A stretch of DNA of 64,000 bases from Svornostia abyssi (GTDB lineage Bacteria > Actinomycetota > Thermoleophilia > Solirubrobacterales > Solirubrobacteraceae): positions 1 to 64,000 of the forward strand of contig CP088295.1 of NCBI GenBank assembly GCA_024666565.1, given 5' to 3'. Positions 54,806 through 62,659 of this stretch are shown here, piece after piece. The first letter of the stretch is position 1, and each line of letters opens with the position of its first letter. The notes beneath the pieces were generated by a model, which saw only the letters and a list, made by a program, of their open reading frames with translations, did no database searches and was not told the DNA's origin. Made by a program: the position numbers and the translations under genes.

Positions 54806-55378
54806 CTAGACCCCGGCGCGGAGGCCATCCATGAGCAGCGCGAGGAGCTTGCGGGCGTTGGCCTGCCAGTCCTCGTCGGCGTCCATCGCCCAGATGGCGC
54901 CGGTCGCCCGCATGATGTCGGCGGCGTCGACGTCCGGGCGGATCGTCCCGTCGGCGTGCGCCGCGTCGAGCAGCGTGGTCAGCGCGCCGCCGATCTGCAC
55001 GCGCGTGCCGGCGAAGAAGTCCTCGCGCCCGGCCGACAGGGAGCGCAGCGCTTCGAGCATGCCGCGCTTGGCCGCGGCGTACTCGACGAACCGGTCGAGC
55101 CACAGTGCGAGCGCCTCGTCCGACGAGTGCTCGGCGAGCAGCTCGGGCGCCGCCTGCGCCAGGTGCTCGACCTCCGCCCGGTAGGCCGCCTCCACGAGCG
55201 CGTCGCGCGTGGGGAAGTGGCGGTACAGCGTGCCGATGCCCACACCCGCACGCTTGGCGACGGCCTCGAGCGACACGTCGGTGCCGCACTCCGCGAAGGC
55301 GTCACTGGCCGCCGCGAGGAGCTTGTCGCGGTTGCGCTGCGCGTCGGCGCGGAGGGGCTTGTCAGGTGTTGTCGACAT
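54806..55378 (-). CDS. TetR-family regulator, 190 aa
   Basis: ADAQRNRDKLLAAASDAFAECGTDVSLEAVAKRAGVGIGTLYRHFPTRDALVEA is the TetR HTH of the type common in actinobacteria. ATG 55378 is divergent from the SDR pair at 55474, and two matching palindromes fill the gap. It probably represses itself and the SDR operon. Confidence 0.88.
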   Translation of the reverse strand: MSTTPDKPLRADAQRNRDKLLAAASDAFAECGTDVSLEAVAKRAGVGIGTLYRHFPTRDALVEAAYRAEVEHLAQAAPELLAEHSSDEALALWLDRFVEYAAAKRGMLEALRSLSAGREDFFAGTRVQIGGALTTLLDAAHADGTIRPDVDAADIMRATGAIWAMDADEDWQANARKLLALLMDGLRAGV

Positions 55379-55385
55379 GTAAAAA

Positions 55386-55400
55386 CGGAGGCATCCTCCG
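55386..55400. promoter_or_regulatory. TetR operator 1: CGGAGG-CAT-CCTCCG
   Basis: Perfect 6-bp arms around 3 nt, lying 7 bp from the tetR start codon. It has the same core as operator 2, and the centres are 42 bp apart (four helical turns), so two dimers would bind the same DNA face. Confidence 0.6.
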
Positions 55401-55423
55401 GATAGCCGCTAGCCTGCTCGCAG

Positions 55424-55446
55424 GAACCGGAGGACTCCTCCGGTTC
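55424..55446. promoter_or_regulatory. TetR operator 2: 10-bp arms GAACCGGAGG / CCTCCGGTTC
   Basis: Perfect 23-bp dyad with an ACT centre, 27 bp upstream of the SDR ATG. A TAGCCT box at 55409-55414 between the two operators could be the -10 of the SDR operon, whose start site would then lie within operator 2. Confidence 0.65.
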
Positions 55447-55473
55447 AGCATAGCGACGAAAGGAAGGCCGACC

Positions 55474-56304
55474 ATGTCCAAGGTCTGGTTTCTCACCGGC
55501 ACATCAAAAGGGTTCGGCCGCGTCTGGGCCGAAGCGGCGCTGGAGCGTGGCGATCGCGTCGCCGCGACCGCACGCGACGTCTCGACGCTCGACGGACTCG
55601 TTGACCGCTATGGCGACCTCGTCCTCCCCCTCACGCTGGACGTCACCGACAAGGCGGCCGTCGACAGCGCCGTCGCGGCGGCGCACGCGCACTTCGGGCG
55701 GCTCGACGTCATCGTCAACAACGCGGGCTACGGCCTGTTCGCGATGATCGAGGAGGCGACCGAGGAGCAGGTCCGGGCGCAGCTCGAGACCAACCTCTTC
55801 GGCGCCCTCTGGGTCACGCAGGCGGCGCTGCCGTTCCTGCGCGAGCAGGGCTCGGGGCACATCCTCCAGGTGTCGTCGATCGGCGGCGTGCACGCGTTCC
55901 CGATCGTCGGGATCTACCACGCGTCGAAGTGGGCGCTGGAGGGCTTCAGCCAGTCGCTGGCCCAGGAGGTCGCCGGCTTCGGCATCAAGGTCACGATCAT
56001 CGAGCCGGGCGGGTTCGACACCGACTGGCGCGGACCGTCGGCCACCGTCGCCGAGCCGATCGCCGCCTACGACGACGTGCGCAACGCCGCGATCGCGCGG
56101 TTCGGGCAGGCCCGCCCCGGCGATCCGCAGGCCACCGGCGAGGCGATCCTCAAGGTCGTCGACGCCGACGACCCGCCGCTGCGCCTGTTCCTCGGCTCGG
56201 TGCCGTTCCAGCTCATCAAGCCCGAGTACGAACGGCGCCTCGCCGAATGGGAAGCGTGGAACGATGTCGCGGTTGCGGCACAGGGCCAGGAGGTCACAGC
56301 ATGA
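55474..56304 (+). CDS. Short-chain dehydrogenase/reductase, 276 aa
   Basis: Classical SDR: cofactor motif FLTGTSKGFGRVWAE, NNAGYGLF, catalytic Ser in LQVSSIG and YHASK (Tyr-x-x-x-Lys). The GTSKGFGR form and ATARD after beta 2 suggest NADPH. AAAGGAAGG precedes the ATG. It is coupled by ATGA to a second SDR and controlled by the twin operators. The substrate is unknown. Confidence 0.88.
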   Translation: MSKVWFLTGTSKGFGRVWAEAALERGDRVAATARDVSTLDGLVDRYGDLVLPLTLDVTDKAAVDSAVAAAHAHFGRLDVIVNNAGYGLFAMIEEATEEQVRAQLETNLFGALWVTQAALPFLREQGSGHILQVSSIGGVHAFPIVGIYHASKWALEGFSQSLAQEVAGFGIKVTIIEPGGFDTDWRGPSATVAEPIAAYDDVRNAAIARFGQARPGDPQATGEAILKVVDADDPPLRLFLGSVPFQLIKPEYERRLAEWEAWNDVAVAAQGQEVTA

Positions 56305-57218
56305 CGACGGCAACACCCATCACCACCCCGTTCGGTGCGCAGAGCACCGCGGCCGAGGTCATCGACGGCATCGACCTGACCGGCAAGCGCGCCGTCGTCA
56401 CGGGCGGCGCGTCGGGGATCGGGATCGAGACCGCCCGCGCGCTGGCCGGCGCGGGCGCGGAGGTCACGATCGCCGTGCGTGACACGGACGCCGGCGCGCG
56501 GGTCGCAGCCGACATCGACGGCACGGTGCACGTCGCGCCGCTCGAGCTCCTCGATGCCGCCTCCGTCCACGCGTTCACCTCGGCGTGGGAGGGTCCGCTC
56601 GACATCCTCGTCAACAACGCGGGCGTCATGGCGATCCAGGAGCTCACGCTCACGCCGGAGGGCTACGAGACGCAGTTCGCCACCAACCACCTCGGGCACT
56701 TCCGGCTCACGCTGGGCCTGCACGAGGCGCTGGCGGCGGCCGGCAACGCGCGGATCGTCTCCGTGTCCTCGCTGGGCCACCGCAACTCGCCGGTGATCTT
56801 CGACGACCTGCACTACGCGTTCCGGTCCTACGACCCGTGGAGCGCGTACGGGCAGTCCAAGACCGCCAACGTGCTGTTCGCGGTGGAGGCCACGCGCCGG
56901 TGGGCGGACGACGGCATCACCGCGAACTCGCTGATGCCCGGCGGGATCATGACGAACCTCCAGCGCCACGTGCCAGAGGCGCAGATCGAACGCATGAAGC
57001 AGTCCGCGACGATGCGCATGAAGACCCCCGAGCAGGGCGCGGCGACGTCGGTGGTGTGCGCAGCGCGCCCGGAGCTCGAAGGCGTCGGGGGCCGCTACTT
57101 CGAGGACTGCAACGAGGCACGCGTCGTCACGAAGCGCGAGCACTCCGGCGTCGCCGCCTACGCGATCGACCCGGACAACGCCCGCCGCCTCTGGGACGTC
57201 TCGCTCGAGCTGCTCTGA
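56301..57218 (+). CDS. SDR oxidoreductase (retinol-dehydrogenase-like), 305 aa
   Basis: SDR with AVVTGGASGIGIETARAL, NNAGVMAIQ, FATNHLGHF, VSVSSLGHRN, catalytic YGQSKTANVLF and LMPGGIMTNL. The NHLGHF element places it with the WWOX/retinol dehydrogenase-like group. It is coupled to the preceding SDR, and a hairpin follows. Confidence 0.87.
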   Translation: MTTATPITTPFGAQSTAAEVIDGIDLTGKRAVVTGGASGIGIETARALAGAGAEVTIAVRDTDAGARVAADIDGTVHVAPLELLDAASVHAFTSAWEGPLDILVNNAGVMAIQELTLTPEGYETQFATNHLGHFRLTLGLHEALAAAGNARIVSVSSLGHRNSPVIFDDLHYAFRSYDPWSAYGQSKTANVLFAVEATRRWADDGITANSLMPGGIMTNLQRHVPEAQIERMKQSATMRMKTPEQGAATSVVCAARPELEGVGGRYFEDCNEARVVTKREHSGVAAYAIDPDNARRLWDVSLELL

Positions 57219-57239
57219 GCCGCCGTCCGGCTGGCTCAG
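57215..57239. terminator. Bidirectional hairpin between SDR and VOC genes
   Basis: CTGAGCC / GGCTCAG arms with an inner GCCG/CGGC pairing. Both convergent stop codons lie inside the stems. Confidence 0.5.
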
Positions 57240-57661
57240 GTCGGGGCGAACTCCTTGACCTGGGTCAGCCGGAAGTGATTGCCCGACGGGTCACGGAACG
57301 AGGAGTCGATGCCGTACGGCTGCTCGGTCGGCTCGTTGACGAACTCGACGCCGCGGGCCCGGAGCTCCTCGTAGGAGGCCTGGCAGTCATCCGTGCTGAG
57401 GAAGATGGTGCCGGCGTACCCCTTCGACATCAGCGCGTCGATCTCCGAGCGCGTCTGCTCGTCGAACATCGGCGGGCCGGGGATCGCCATCAGCACGATC
57501 GAGACGTCCTCCTGGCCGGGCGGGCTCACGGCGAGCCAGCGGAAGTTGCCCATCTCGGGGACGGTCACGTCGGAACGGACCTCCATGCCGAGCTTCTCGG
57601 TGTAGAACGCGAGGGCCACGTCCTGGTCGTGGACCCACAGCTGTGCGTTGGCGATCTTCAT
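57236..57661 (-). CDS. VOC (glyoxalase-like) protein, 141 aa
   Basis: KIANAQLWVHDQDVALAFYTEKLGMEVRSDVTVPEMGNFRWLAVSPPG and GTIFLSTDDCQASYEELRARGVEFVNEPTEQPYGIDSSFRDPSGNHFRLTQ give two VOC modules. His9 or the His of WVHDQD and the final residues mark the metal site, though one ligand is Arg/Gln. The start at 57661 (10 bp after the AraC stop) is preferred over GTG/ATG upstream. AraC-VOC operons are common; the VOC protein may handle a toxic ligand sensed by the regulator. Confidence 0.82.
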   Translation of the reverse strand: MKIANAQLWVHDQDVALAFYTEKLGMEVRSDVTVPEMGNFRWLAVSPPGQEDVSIVLMAIPGPPMFDEQTRSEIDALMSKGYAGTIFLSTDDCQASYEELRARGVEFVNEPTEQPYGIDSSFRDPSGNHFRLTQVKEFAPT

Positions 57662-57671
57662 GTCGCGCACG

Positions 57672-58106
57672 CTACGCCCGGGGCGCACCGCTGTCTTCTC
57701 GAAACGTGCGGTGTTGCGGGCGGCCGTACACGCGGAGGATGCACGTCGGGATGCGCGCCAGGTGCGAGGCCGGCGGGAACGCCGCGCGATACGCCGTCGG
57801 AGACCGGCCGTACGTGCGGGTGAAGCTCGTGGTGAACGAGCCGACGCTCCGCAGCCCGACGGCGAAGCAGATCTCCGCGACGGTGTGGTCGGTCGTCCGC
57901 AGGAGGGCCGCCGCGCGCTCGAGACGGCGGGTGAGCAGGTACGCGTGCGGGCTCTCGCCGAACGCCCGCCGGAACTCGCGGCTGAAGTGCGCGCGGGACA
58001 ACCCGGCGGCGGCGGCGAGGTCGTCGACGGTCAGCGGGTCGGCGTAGCGGCCGTCGGCGAGGTCCTTCGCGCGCAACAGGTGGCGAGCGGGCGAGACGAA
58101 GGCCAT
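57672..58106 (-). CDS. AraC-family regulator, 144 aa
   Basis: Little more than the double HTH: LTVDDLAAAAGLSRAHFSREFRRAFGESPHAYLLTRRLERAAALLRTTDHTVAEICFAVGLRSVGSFTTSFTRTYGRSPTAYR. There is no long sensor domain, only a short tail. ATG 58106 stands 6 nt after a minus-strand GATACT box. It probably regulates the VOC gene with which it is co-transcribed. Confidence 0.87.
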   Translation of the reverse strand: MAFVSPARHLLRAKDLADGRYADPLTVDDLAAAAGLSRAHFSREFRRAFGESPHAYLLTRRLERAAALLRTTDHTVAEICFAVGLRSVGSFTTSFTRTYGRSPTAYRAAFPPASHLARIPTCILRVYGRPQHRTFREDSGAPRA

Positions 58107-58290
58107 GGGCGCAGTATCGCGCGCGGCCCACCGGCCATCCATCCAAGATGGCCGATTCCGGCGAAGGCGGACCCGGTGGGCATCCGTACGGTCAGCTCGG
58201 GAATGGACGACCCGCCCGCGGCGTCCTCACTCCCGACGGACGCGTCGCCGACGCGCCCGCGTGCCCATCACCACCCGAGGAGGAGCGACG

Positions 58291-58896
58291 ATGCTCACCG
58301 CCCCCACCCGCCACATCACCGTCCGCGCGCTGCCCGACGAGCAGCCTGCGGTTGCCGGCGTCCTGGCCCGCGCGTTCTACGACGACCCGGTGTTCATGCA
58401 CCTGCTGCCCGACGACGCGTCACGCCTGCAGCGATCCGAGCAGCTGTTCGCCGGCATGCTGCTGCGCGCCGCCGCGCCGCACGACGAGGTCCACACGACG
58501 CATGAACACACGGGCGCGGCCATCTGGTTCCCACCGGGACATGTGCATCTCAGCGTCCTGCAGCAGCTGCGGTACCTGCCGACGATGGTGCGCGTGGGTC
58601 GCCGTGACCTGCCGCGGATCCTGCGCTGCATGACGACCATGGAGGAGCAGCACCCGCACGAGCCGCACTTCTACCTCAACATCCTGGGCACCGACCCGGA
58701 GCGCCAGGGCGAGGGCATCGGCTCGGCGCTGCTGCGCGCGGTCCTCGATCGCTGTGACGACGAGGGCATCCCCGCCTACCTCGAGGCGACCTCGCCGCGC
58801 AACGCCGGGCTGTACGAGCGGCACGGGTTCCGCACGACCGGCGAGATCGTCCTGCCCGACGGCCCCACGATGTGGGCGATGTGGCGCGACGCGTAG
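58291..58896 (+). CDS. GNAT N-acetyltransferase, 201 aa
   Basis: GNAT fold: TVRALPDEQPAVAGVLARAFYDDPVF at the N-terminus, FYLNILGTDPERQGEGIGSALLRAVLDRC with the acetyl-CoA pyrophosphate loop (RQGEGIGS), then NAGLYERHGFRTTGEI. GAGGAGGAG precedes ATG 58291. Similar actinobacterial proteins are annotated only as GNATs; the acceptor is unknown. Confidence 0.87.
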   Translation: MLTAPTRHITVRALPDEQPAVAGVLARAFYDDPVFMHLLPDDASRLQRSEQLFAGMLLRAAAPHDEVHTTHEHTGAAIWFPPGHVHLSVLQQLRYLPTMVRVGRRDLPRILRCMTTMEEQHPHEPHFYLNILGTDPERQGEGIGSALLRAVLDRCDDEGIPAYLEATSPRNAGLYERHGFRTTGEIVLPDGPTMWAMWRDA

Positions 58897-58905
58897 CCAT
58901 CGGGC

Positions 58906-58933
58906 GTGCGCGGGACGGCATGGTCCCGCGCAC
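58906..58933. terminator. Strong 11-bp hairpin between convergent genes
   Basis: Perfect arms GTGCGCGGGAC / GTCCCGCGCAC with a GGCATG loop, 9 bp after the GNAT stop and 13 bp before the stop of the convergent hydrolase. It is a clear bidirectional terminator candidate. Confidence 0.7.
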
Positions 58934-58946
58934 CGCCTGACCGGCG

Positions 58947-59833
58947 TCAGGCCCCGCGCCGCAGTAGATCCGCGAGCCGGTCCTCCGGCAGGTCGGCCGG
59001 CTCGGTGGTCGCGACGAAATCGGTGATGACCTCGACGAAGCGGTCGGGGTCGTCATTGAAGGGGAAGTGCTTCGCATCGGGGAAGACCTCGAACCGGCCG
59101 TGCGGCACGAGCTCCAGCGCCTGCTCGGCGTGCTGGATCGGGATGATCGGATCGCGCTTGCCCCAGACGAGCATCGTGGGCATCGCCTCGGCGAGGTAGA
59201 GGCGCCCTCGGGCATCGACGCGCTGGCCGCGGGAGTCGAGCACCGAGCGCGCGGTCTGCACGAACGCGCGGCGCGCGGCACCGTCCCCCCAGCGACTCGA
59301 GGCCCTCGACGAGGCCCCGCGTGTTCGCGCTCGCACGGATCCCGACCCGGCTCAACGTCCACCCGGTGACGTGCATGGCGCGCTGCGTGATGGGCCCGAA
59401 GAGGAGTGGCAGCACCAGCTCGGCCCCGGGCAGTGTCGCCGCTCGCAGCGCGACGCTCACCTCTTCACCGAGCCCGCCGCTGTCGACGAGCACCATGCGC
59501 TCCACCCGCTCGGGGAACTGGTAGGCGAACGTCATCGCGATCCCCCCGCCGAGCGAGTGACCGACGATCGTCGCCCGCGGGATCTCGAGCACGACGAGCA
59601 GGTCGCGGAGCGAGCTCGCGTACGCCCCGAGGGGAGTAGTCGCCGCGCGGCTTGTCCGAGCTGCCGTGGCCGGGGAGATCAGGCGCGACGACCGTGTGAT
59701 GCTCGGCGAGGCGGTCGAAGACCTCGTCCCAGGTGCGGGCGCTCGACGTGATCCCGTGGATGAGCAGCAGCGCGGGCCCCGTTCCGGCGAGGCGGTAGCT
59801 GATCCGCTGTCCGTGCAGCTGCACCTCGGGCAT
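58947..59833 (-). CDS. Alpha/beta hydrolase (two apparent frameshifts), about 294 aa
   Basis: Oxyanion/HG region LLIHGITSSARTWDEVFDRLAEHHTVVAPDLPGHGSSDKP, nucleophile elbow VGHSLGGGIAM, Asp in VWGKRDPIIPIQHA and His in DAKHFPFND. The frame breaks at four G 59631-59634 (three gives DYSLGAYASSLRDLL) and at six C 59285-59290 (five gives LESLGDGAARRAFVQ). Both joints read smoothly as this family. ATG 59833 follows a leaderless TACGGT box. Substrate unknown (meta-cleavage-product hydrolase-like or esterase). Confidence 0.82.
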
Positions 59834-59840
59834 GCGCCGA

Positions 59841-59846
59841 ACCGTA
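59841..59846 (-). promoter_or_regulatory. Leaderless -10 box TACGGT of the hydrolase
   Basis: On the minus strand TACGGT is 7 nt before ATG 59833, the same box and spacing as at 9985 and 44732. The gap to the divergent ACT gene is only 30 bp. Confidence 0.5.
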
Positions 59847-59863
59847 CGCGATGATCGGCGGCG

Positions 59864-60274
59864 ATGGCCGGCGAGCATGACCTCCGCACCTTGATCCGGT
59901 CCATGGACCCGGTGCTGCGGCCCGGCAGCTTTGCCGTGGCGCTCGTCCGCGACGAGCGCGCGATGCGCGGCATCGTCCCCGACGCGACGATCCAGGAGGA
60001 CGAGGGCCTCACGGTCATCCTGCCCCGCGAGCGTGCTGACGCGCTGGGCCTGCCGTACGACTTCGTCGCGGCATGGATCACGCTGCGCGTGCACTCAGCA
60101 CTGGAAGCGGTGGGCCTCACCGCCGCGTTCAGCACCGCCCTCGCGGAGGCGGATCTGAGCTGCAACGTGCTCGCCGGGTTCCATCACGACCACCTGCTCG
60201 TCCCGTACGAGCGCCGGGACGAGGCGATGGACGTTCTGCGCGCGCTCGCGCGCAGCGGCACCGACGCGCCATGA
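59864..60274 (+). CDS. ACT-domain protein (DUF2241-like), 136 aa
   Basis: N-terminal strand set LRTLIRSMDPVLRPGSFAVALVRD and an ACT_7-type part (AWITLRVHSALEAVGLTAAFSTALAEADLSCNVLAGFHHDHLLVPYERRDEAMDVLRAL). ACT domains bind amino acids or related ligands; stand-alone proteins of this kind have no known role. Confidence 0.8.
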   Translation: MAGEHDLRTLIRSMDPVLRPGSFAVALVRDERAMRGIVPDATIQEDEGLTVILPRERADALGLPYDFVAAWITLRVHSALEAVGLTAAFSTALAEADLSCNVLAGFHHDHLLVPYERRDEAMDVLRALARSGTDAP

Positions 60275-60281
60275 TGTGCGC

Positions 60282-60341
60282 GTGGCCACCTGGGACGACG
60301 TCCGGCGCGTCGCGCGCGCGTACTTGGAGCGCGCGGAGTGA
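60282..60341 (+). pseudogene. 19-codon relic resembling an MmcQ/YjbR N-terminus
   Basis: GTG-ATWDDVRRVARAYLERAE-TGA. ATWDDVRR(I/V)A is the usual opening of MmcQ/YjbR proteins, which run to about 115 residues. Here it stops after 19 codons and overlaps the next gene by GTGA. Either a fossil or a chance upstream ORF that couples translation to the GNAT gene. Confidence 0.35.
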
Positions 60342-60853
60342 TCCGCGTCGCGACGCTCGACGACGCCGCGGCGTGCGCAGAGCTCTACGCGCCGTACGTG
60401 GAGCGCACCGCCATCACGTTCGAGACCGAGCCGCCGACCGCCACCGAGATGGCGGAGCGGATCGGCGCCGCGCTGGCGACGCACACCTGGCTCGTGCTCG
60501 AAGACGAGGGCCGCGTGCGCGGCTACACGTACGCGCGCCCGTTCCACACGCGGGCCGCCTACCGGTGGTCGTGCGAGGTGACCGTCTTCGCCGAACTGGG
60601 CCGGCGGCGCACCGGCGCGGGCCGGGCGCTGTACACCGCCCTGTTCGCCCGCCTCGAAGCCCGCGGCTTCCACACCGCCGTCGCACTCATCACGCTGCCC
60701 AACGACGCGAGCGTCGGCCTCCATCGCGCGATGGGGTTCGAGCACGCGGGCACGCATACGGAGATCGGGTACAAGCTGGGCGCGTGGCACGACGTCACAT
60801 GGATGCAGCGCCGGCTGGCCGACGTCGGTGACCCGCCGGCCGAGCCCCGCTGA
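60338..60853 (+). CDS. GNAT acetyltransferase, phosphinothricin-acetyltransferase type, 171 aa
   Basis: IRVATLDDAAACAELYAPYVERTAITFETEPPTATEMAERI, YARPFHTRAAYRWSCEVTVFAELGRRRTGAGRALYTALFARLEARGF, ALITLPNDASVGLHRAMGFEHAGTHTEIGYKLGAWHDVTWMQRRL. These are the hallmarks of the PAT/Bar/MnaT group (E..PP near 45, GxG loop, W-x-D-V-x-W-x-Q end). GTG 60338 is coupled to the relic ORF. Such enzymes acetylate phosphinothricin or methionine derivatives; the true substrate is unknown. Confidence 0.87.
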   Translation: MIRVATLDDAAACAELYAPYVERTAITFETEPPTATEMAERIGAALATHTWLVLEDEGRVRGYTYARPFHTRAAYRWSCEVTVFAELGRRRTGAGRALYTALFARLEARGFHTAVALITLPNDASVGLHRAMGFEHAGTHTEIGYKLGAWHDVTWMQRRLADVGDPPAEPR

Positions 60854-60915
60854 CGTGTCGATCCGGCGTCGCGCCGTTCGTCTTCCTGGGAACGACCTCG
60901 ACCAAGGAGCACCCG

Positions 60916-61323
60916 ATGCTCGCCGCCAGCACGTACCCGCAGGACTACATCGACGACTGCCGTGCCGCCGTCGCCGCGCAGCTCGAGACCTACGACACAC
61001 TCGCCGCGACCGCGGATGAGGGCGCGCTCGCCGCGTTCGCCCCGCGGTTCTTCGCCCACATGACGCTCGCGCTCGACGCCTACTTCATGCACCGCCAGCG
61101 CGGCAAGGAGGGCAAGGACGGCAACGCGATGAACGAGGTCCGCCTGCTGTGCGCGGCGATCATGGAGCACGGCGCGGTGCTCCAGGCGGACAAGCAGATC
61201 AAGCTCAAGCCGGAGACGTCGGTGCTCGGGCTCGCCGCAGGGGATGTGATCGTGCTGGACCGCGACGGATTCGGCCGGCTGGCGGACGCGTACTTCGACG
61301 CGATCGCCGCCGCCTTCACGTGA
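60916..61323 (+). CDS. Conserved hypothetical protein, 135 aa
   Basis: YPQDYIDDCRAAVAAQLETYDTL, then FFAHMTLALDAYFMHRQRGKEGKDGNAMNEVRLLCAAIMEHGAVLQADKQIKLKPETSVLGLAAGDVIVLDRDGFGRLADAYF. The EGKDGN-x-x-NEVR segment looks strongly conserved, and the protein resembles a helical actinobacterial family without known function. AAGGAG precedes ATG 60916. It overlaps the next gene by TGATG, so the two are co-translated. Confidence 0.75.
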   Translation: MLAASTYPQDYIDDCRAAVAAQLETYDTLAATADEGALAAFAPRFFAHMTLALDAYFMHRQRGKEGKDGNAMNEVRLLCAAIMEHGAVLQADKQIKLKPETSVLGLAAGDVIVLDRDGFGRLADAYFDAIAAAFT

Positions 61324-61652
61324 TGCCCGGAGAACATGCCCCGCAGAACGCGATGACCGAGCCGGGCGAGATCGCGCGGTTCCGCGACCGGTGCAGCGCC
61401 CTCATGGGCGCGCTGCTGGACGAGCTGGCGAGCACGCCCGGAGAGCCGCGGCCGTTCCCGGCCGTCGAGGACGCGCTCGGCTGGCCGCGGCGCCGCATCG
61501 CATCGGTCCTCGGCGGTGTCTCGCACCTGCGGCACACGGAGTTCGCCGGGCGCCGTCCGTACCGGTTCCTCAGCGACCGGGAGGCACCATCCGGGCGGTG
61601 GGAGATCTGGATGGACAAGGCCCAGGCCGCGGCGATACGCGACGCGGACTGA
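61323..61652 (+). CDS. Small winged-helix-like protein (DUF6416-like), 109 aa
   Basis: EIARFRDRCSALMGALLDELASTPGEPRPFPAVEDALGWPRRRIASVLGGVSHLRHTEFAGRRPYRFL fits a short HTH domain in which LGWPRRRIASVLGGVS is the recognition helix region, followed by WEIWMDKAQAAAI. It resembles DUF6416. It may bind DNA or act as a partner of the preceding protein; this is inferred. Confidence 0.6.
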   Translation: MPGEHAPQNAMTEPGEIARFRDRCSALMGALLDELASTPGEPRPFPAVEDALGWPRRRIASVLGGVSHLRHTEFAGRRPYRFLSDREAPSGRWEIWMDKAQAAAIRDAD

Positions 61653-61667
61653 CGCGCGCTACGCGTC
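61651..61667. terminator. Short hairpin between convergent genes
   Basis: GACGCG-CGCTA-CGCGTC, overlapping both stop codons of the winged-helix-like gene and the EamA exporter gene. Confidence 0.35.
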
Positions 61668-62583
61668 GTTCGCCACCGGCTGCGCGACCGGCGCGCCGCG
61701 CCACGCCGGCAGCCGCGCGTGCAGCGCGAACACCGCACTGATGACCAGCGCGCCGCCGAGCACCTGAAGCACGCCGAACGCCTCGCCGAAGATGAGCACC
61801 GCGAGGCCGACGGTCACGACCGGCTCGATCGTGGAGAGGATCGCCGCGGTGGTCGGCCCCACGCGCCGCAGGCCGGAGAAGAACAGCAGGATCGCCGCGA
61901 CCGTCGAGACGGCGGCCAAGCACGTCAGCCAGCCCCAGCCCGACGCCGTGAGGGCCCCGGGATGCAGGTCGCCGACCAGCGTCGTGCCGACCGTCAGGGA
62001 CATCGCGGCGCCGGTGCAGACGAGCGCCGAGAGGACATCGGGCCGCACGCGGCCGGCGACCGGGTCGCTGACCAGGATGTAGGTGCTGTACACGAGCGCG
62101 GCGCTCAAGCTCAGCGCCACGCCGAGCGGGTCGAGCCGCCCCGTGCCGACGGTCGCGACGACCAGGACGAGCCCGGTCGAGGCCAGCACGAGCGCGGCGG
62201 CCCTCCGGCGGTCGAACCGGTCGCGGCCGAGCAGGACCGCGGCGACGGCGACCATGGCCGGGAAGGTGTAGAGGAAGAGGGTGAGCAGCGACGCGTCGAG
62301 GCGCTGCAACGCGGCGAAGTAGCAGCCGGCCTGGATCGCGTAGCCCGGCGGCGCCGAGCCCGAGTCCGGCGGCGACGTCGCGGCGCGGCAGTCCCCGCAG
62401 GGCATCCCGGGCTCCGCGGCTCGCGAGGACGACCAGCCAGAAGAGCGCGGCGGCGAGCGCGAACCGCACGACGAGCAGCGTGCCGGTGGTCGCCCCGCCG
62501 TCGTAGGCGAGCTTGCCGAAGACCGCCATCGCGCCGAAGCCGACGCCCGAGGCGAGGATCATGAGGGTGCCGGAGGACCGCAC
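61659..62583 (-). CDS. EamA-family (DMT) exporter (one apparent frameshift), about 307 aa
   Basis: Ten-helix drug/metabolite transporter with two EamA repeats: LMILASGVGFGAMAVFGKLAYDGGATTGTLLVVRFALAAALFWLV and, in the second half, TVAAILLFFSGLRRVGPTTAAILSTIEPVVTVGLAVLIFGEAFGVLQVLGGALVISAV. The frame breaks at GCCCGGC 62343-62349; GCCGGC gives GLGAAGYAIQAGCYFAALQRLDASL. The start is GTG 62583. It is divergent from a LysR regulator that probably controls it. Confidence 0.83.
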
Positions 62584-62629
62584 GGGCCGGGATCCTGCCG
62601 AGCCAAAGCGTCAGAAGCGATTCGTTTTG

Positions 62630-62644
62630 CTGAGCATGACTCAG
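62630..62644. promoter_or_regulatory. LysR-type operator CTGAG-CATGA-CTCAG
   Basis: Perfect 5-bp arms 16 bp before the lysR ATG in the divergent gap to the EamA gene. The T-N11-A form within it is the classical LysR binding core. This gap is also one of the few A/T-rich patches (GTAGTTTTTCTTTACG). Confidence 0.5.
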
Positions 62645-62659
62645 TAGTTTTTCTTTACG

